Origin: CAYVMN01 sp043808585
Lineage (GTDB): Bacteria; Desulfobacterota; DSM-4660; Desulfatiglandales; Desulfatiglandaceae
NCBI GenBank assembly: GCA_043808585.1
Contig: JAZDES010000241.1
Location: 1-6,089 of the forward strand
Reading direction: 5' to 3'
DNA: 6,089 nucleotides
Below are positions 5,260 to 6,089 of this stretch, one piece after another. A program made the position numbers and the translations under genes. Every line of letters begins with the position of its first letter. Positions within the stretch are counted from its first letter, which is position 1. Below the pieces are notes generated by a model. The model ran no database searches and was not told the DNA's origin. It saw only the letters and a list, made by a program, of their open reading frames with translations.

Positions 5260-6089
5260 ATGGGAGTACCGGACAAGATTCTTACCTGGCAGATGGTTCA
5301 GCCAACCTCCCGCGACAGGGAAACCGGGACGACCACACCGGGCAAGATCGAAAAGGCAGAAATCCCTGCCCCCGACTTAAAACCTGGTGAGGTCATGGTG
5401 GAGGTTGCGGGGTGCGGCGTTTGCCATACGGACCTGGGATATTTTTACGATGGGGTTCCCACGGTTTCTAAGCCGCCACTGACATTGGGACACGAAATTT
5501 CAGGGAAAGTTGTGGCGGGTGATAAGGAATGGATTGGAAAAGAGGTTATTATCCCTGCGGTAATGCCGTGTCGGAAGTGCATACTTTGCAAGACCGGTCG
5601 GGGAAATAGGTGTCTAGCGCAAAAAATGCCCGGAAACAGCCTGGGCCTATATGGCGGATTTTCAAGCCATATTCCGGTGCCGGCAGTTGACCTATGTGAA
5701 GTGAAAGGCAGGGGAGATGTTCCGCTCTCACACCTGGCCGTCGTAGCAGATGCTGCTACAACACCTTATCAGGCAGCCAAGAGGGCGGATTTACAACCTG
5801 GAGATAACGTTGTCATTGTCGGGATCACCGGAGGGGTGGGTCAGTACATGGGCCAGCTCGCCAAGGCCCTGGGGGCAAAAACCGTAATCGGAATAGCCCG
5901 CAACAAGGAGAAACTGGAGAGGTCTTTAAAGTACGGTGCTGATCTCGTAATTAACTCCAAGGATAAGGATGAAAAGGCCATTTCAAGTGAATTCAGGGCC
6001 ATATGTAAGGAGAATGGCCTGCCAAACTCGGGGTGGAAGATTTTCGAGATAACAGGTGTAAAGGCCGGTCAGGAGATCGCCCTTGCCTT
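5260..6089 (+). CDS. had: 6-hydroxycyclohex-1-ene-1-carbonyl-CoA dehydrogenase (Had/BamQ-like), 3' end beyond window
   Basis: In the anaerobic benzoyl-CoA pathway this enzyme oxidises 6-hydroxycyclohex-1-ene-1-carbonyl-CoA to the 6-oxo compound, before ring hydrolysis by Oah/BamA. The 276 residues present begin MGVPDKILTWQMVQPT and match what I remember of Thauera Had over long stretches: VAGCGVCHTDLGYFYDGV (49-66), LGHEISG, IPAVMPC, VVADAATTPYQA and GWKIFE. It is a zinc medium-chain dehydrogenase: catalytic-zinc region Cys52/Cys55-His56 and His78-Glu79, and four structural-zinc cysteines 104, 107, 110 and 118. The cofactor loop is GITGGVG (188-194). The second Rossmann strand ends GIARN, where Thauera Had has an aspartate, hinting at NADP use. 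About 80-90 C-terminal residues are missing. It lies 106 bp after the short-chain dehydrogenase gene, with the 8-mer array between. Confidence 0.85.
   Translation, partial: MGVPDKILTWQMVQPTSRDRETGTTTPGKIEKAEIPAPDLKPGEVMVEVAGCGVCHTDLGYFYDGVPTVSKPPLTLGHEISGKVVAGDKEWIGKEVIIPAVMPCRKCILCKTGRGNRCLAQKMPGNSLGLYGGFSSHIPVPAVDLCEVKGRGDVPLSHLAVVADAATTPYQAAKRADLQPGDNVVIVGITGGVGQYMGQLAKALGAKTVIGIARNKEKLERSLKYGADLVINSKDKDEKAISSEFRAICKENGLPNSGWKIFEITGVKAGQEIALA

Noticed and set aside
5549..5731. 60-codon reverse-strand frame inside the had-like gene
   Set aside because: The opposite strand encodes conserved zinc dehydrogenase sequence throughout this stretch; the reverse frame has no recognisable features.

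Overview
The window looks like a chromosomal piece of an anaerobic Desulfobacterota (former Deltaproteobacteria) bacterium, probably a sulfate reducer or syntroph able to degrade aromatic compounds. This rests on three things: a short-form psd next to pssA, an rsmD-coaD pair followed by an IHF-alpha gene, and a gene at the right edge that closely resembles 6-hydroxycyclohex-1-ene-1-carbonyl-CoA dehydrogenase of the anaerobic benzoyl-CoA pathway. The genus cannot be fixed from this sequence.

Layout. Positions 1-344 hold no gene I can assign. They contain open but unrecognised reading frames at the left edge and a promoter-like pair (TTGACA/TATAAT) before psd. Positions 345-2937 are a forward housekeeping cluster: psd and pssA (phosphatidylethanolamine synthesis, overlapping by 4 bp), then rsmD (16S rRNA methylation) and coaD (coenzyme A synthesis), overlapping by 1 bp. 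A promoter whose -35 box covers the coaD stop codon leads to ihfA (true start GTG at 3030). ihfA meets the reverse-strand rlpA lipoprotein gene tail to tail with an 11-bp overlap. Positions 4099-4400 are a divergent intergenic region with a consensus TATAAT inside 11-bp direct repeats, probably the control region of the following genes.

Positions 4401-6089 appear to start a catabolic block: a FabG-like short-chain dehydrogenase, then a zinc alcohol dehydrogenase of the Had/BamQ type that runs off the right edge. Between them lies an unusual 65-bp element made of four direct 8-bp repeats followed by four inverted ones. The short-chain enzyme may oxidise a hydroxyacyl-CoA of the same pathway (3-hydroxypimeloyl-CoA is one candidate), but that is inference.

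I see no clearly new multi-gene system. The most interesting points are the mirrored 8-mer array, the NADP-like cofactor motif in the Had-like protein, the unusual active-site residues of the short-chain dehydrogenase, and a Phe where CoaD normally has Ser or Thr.
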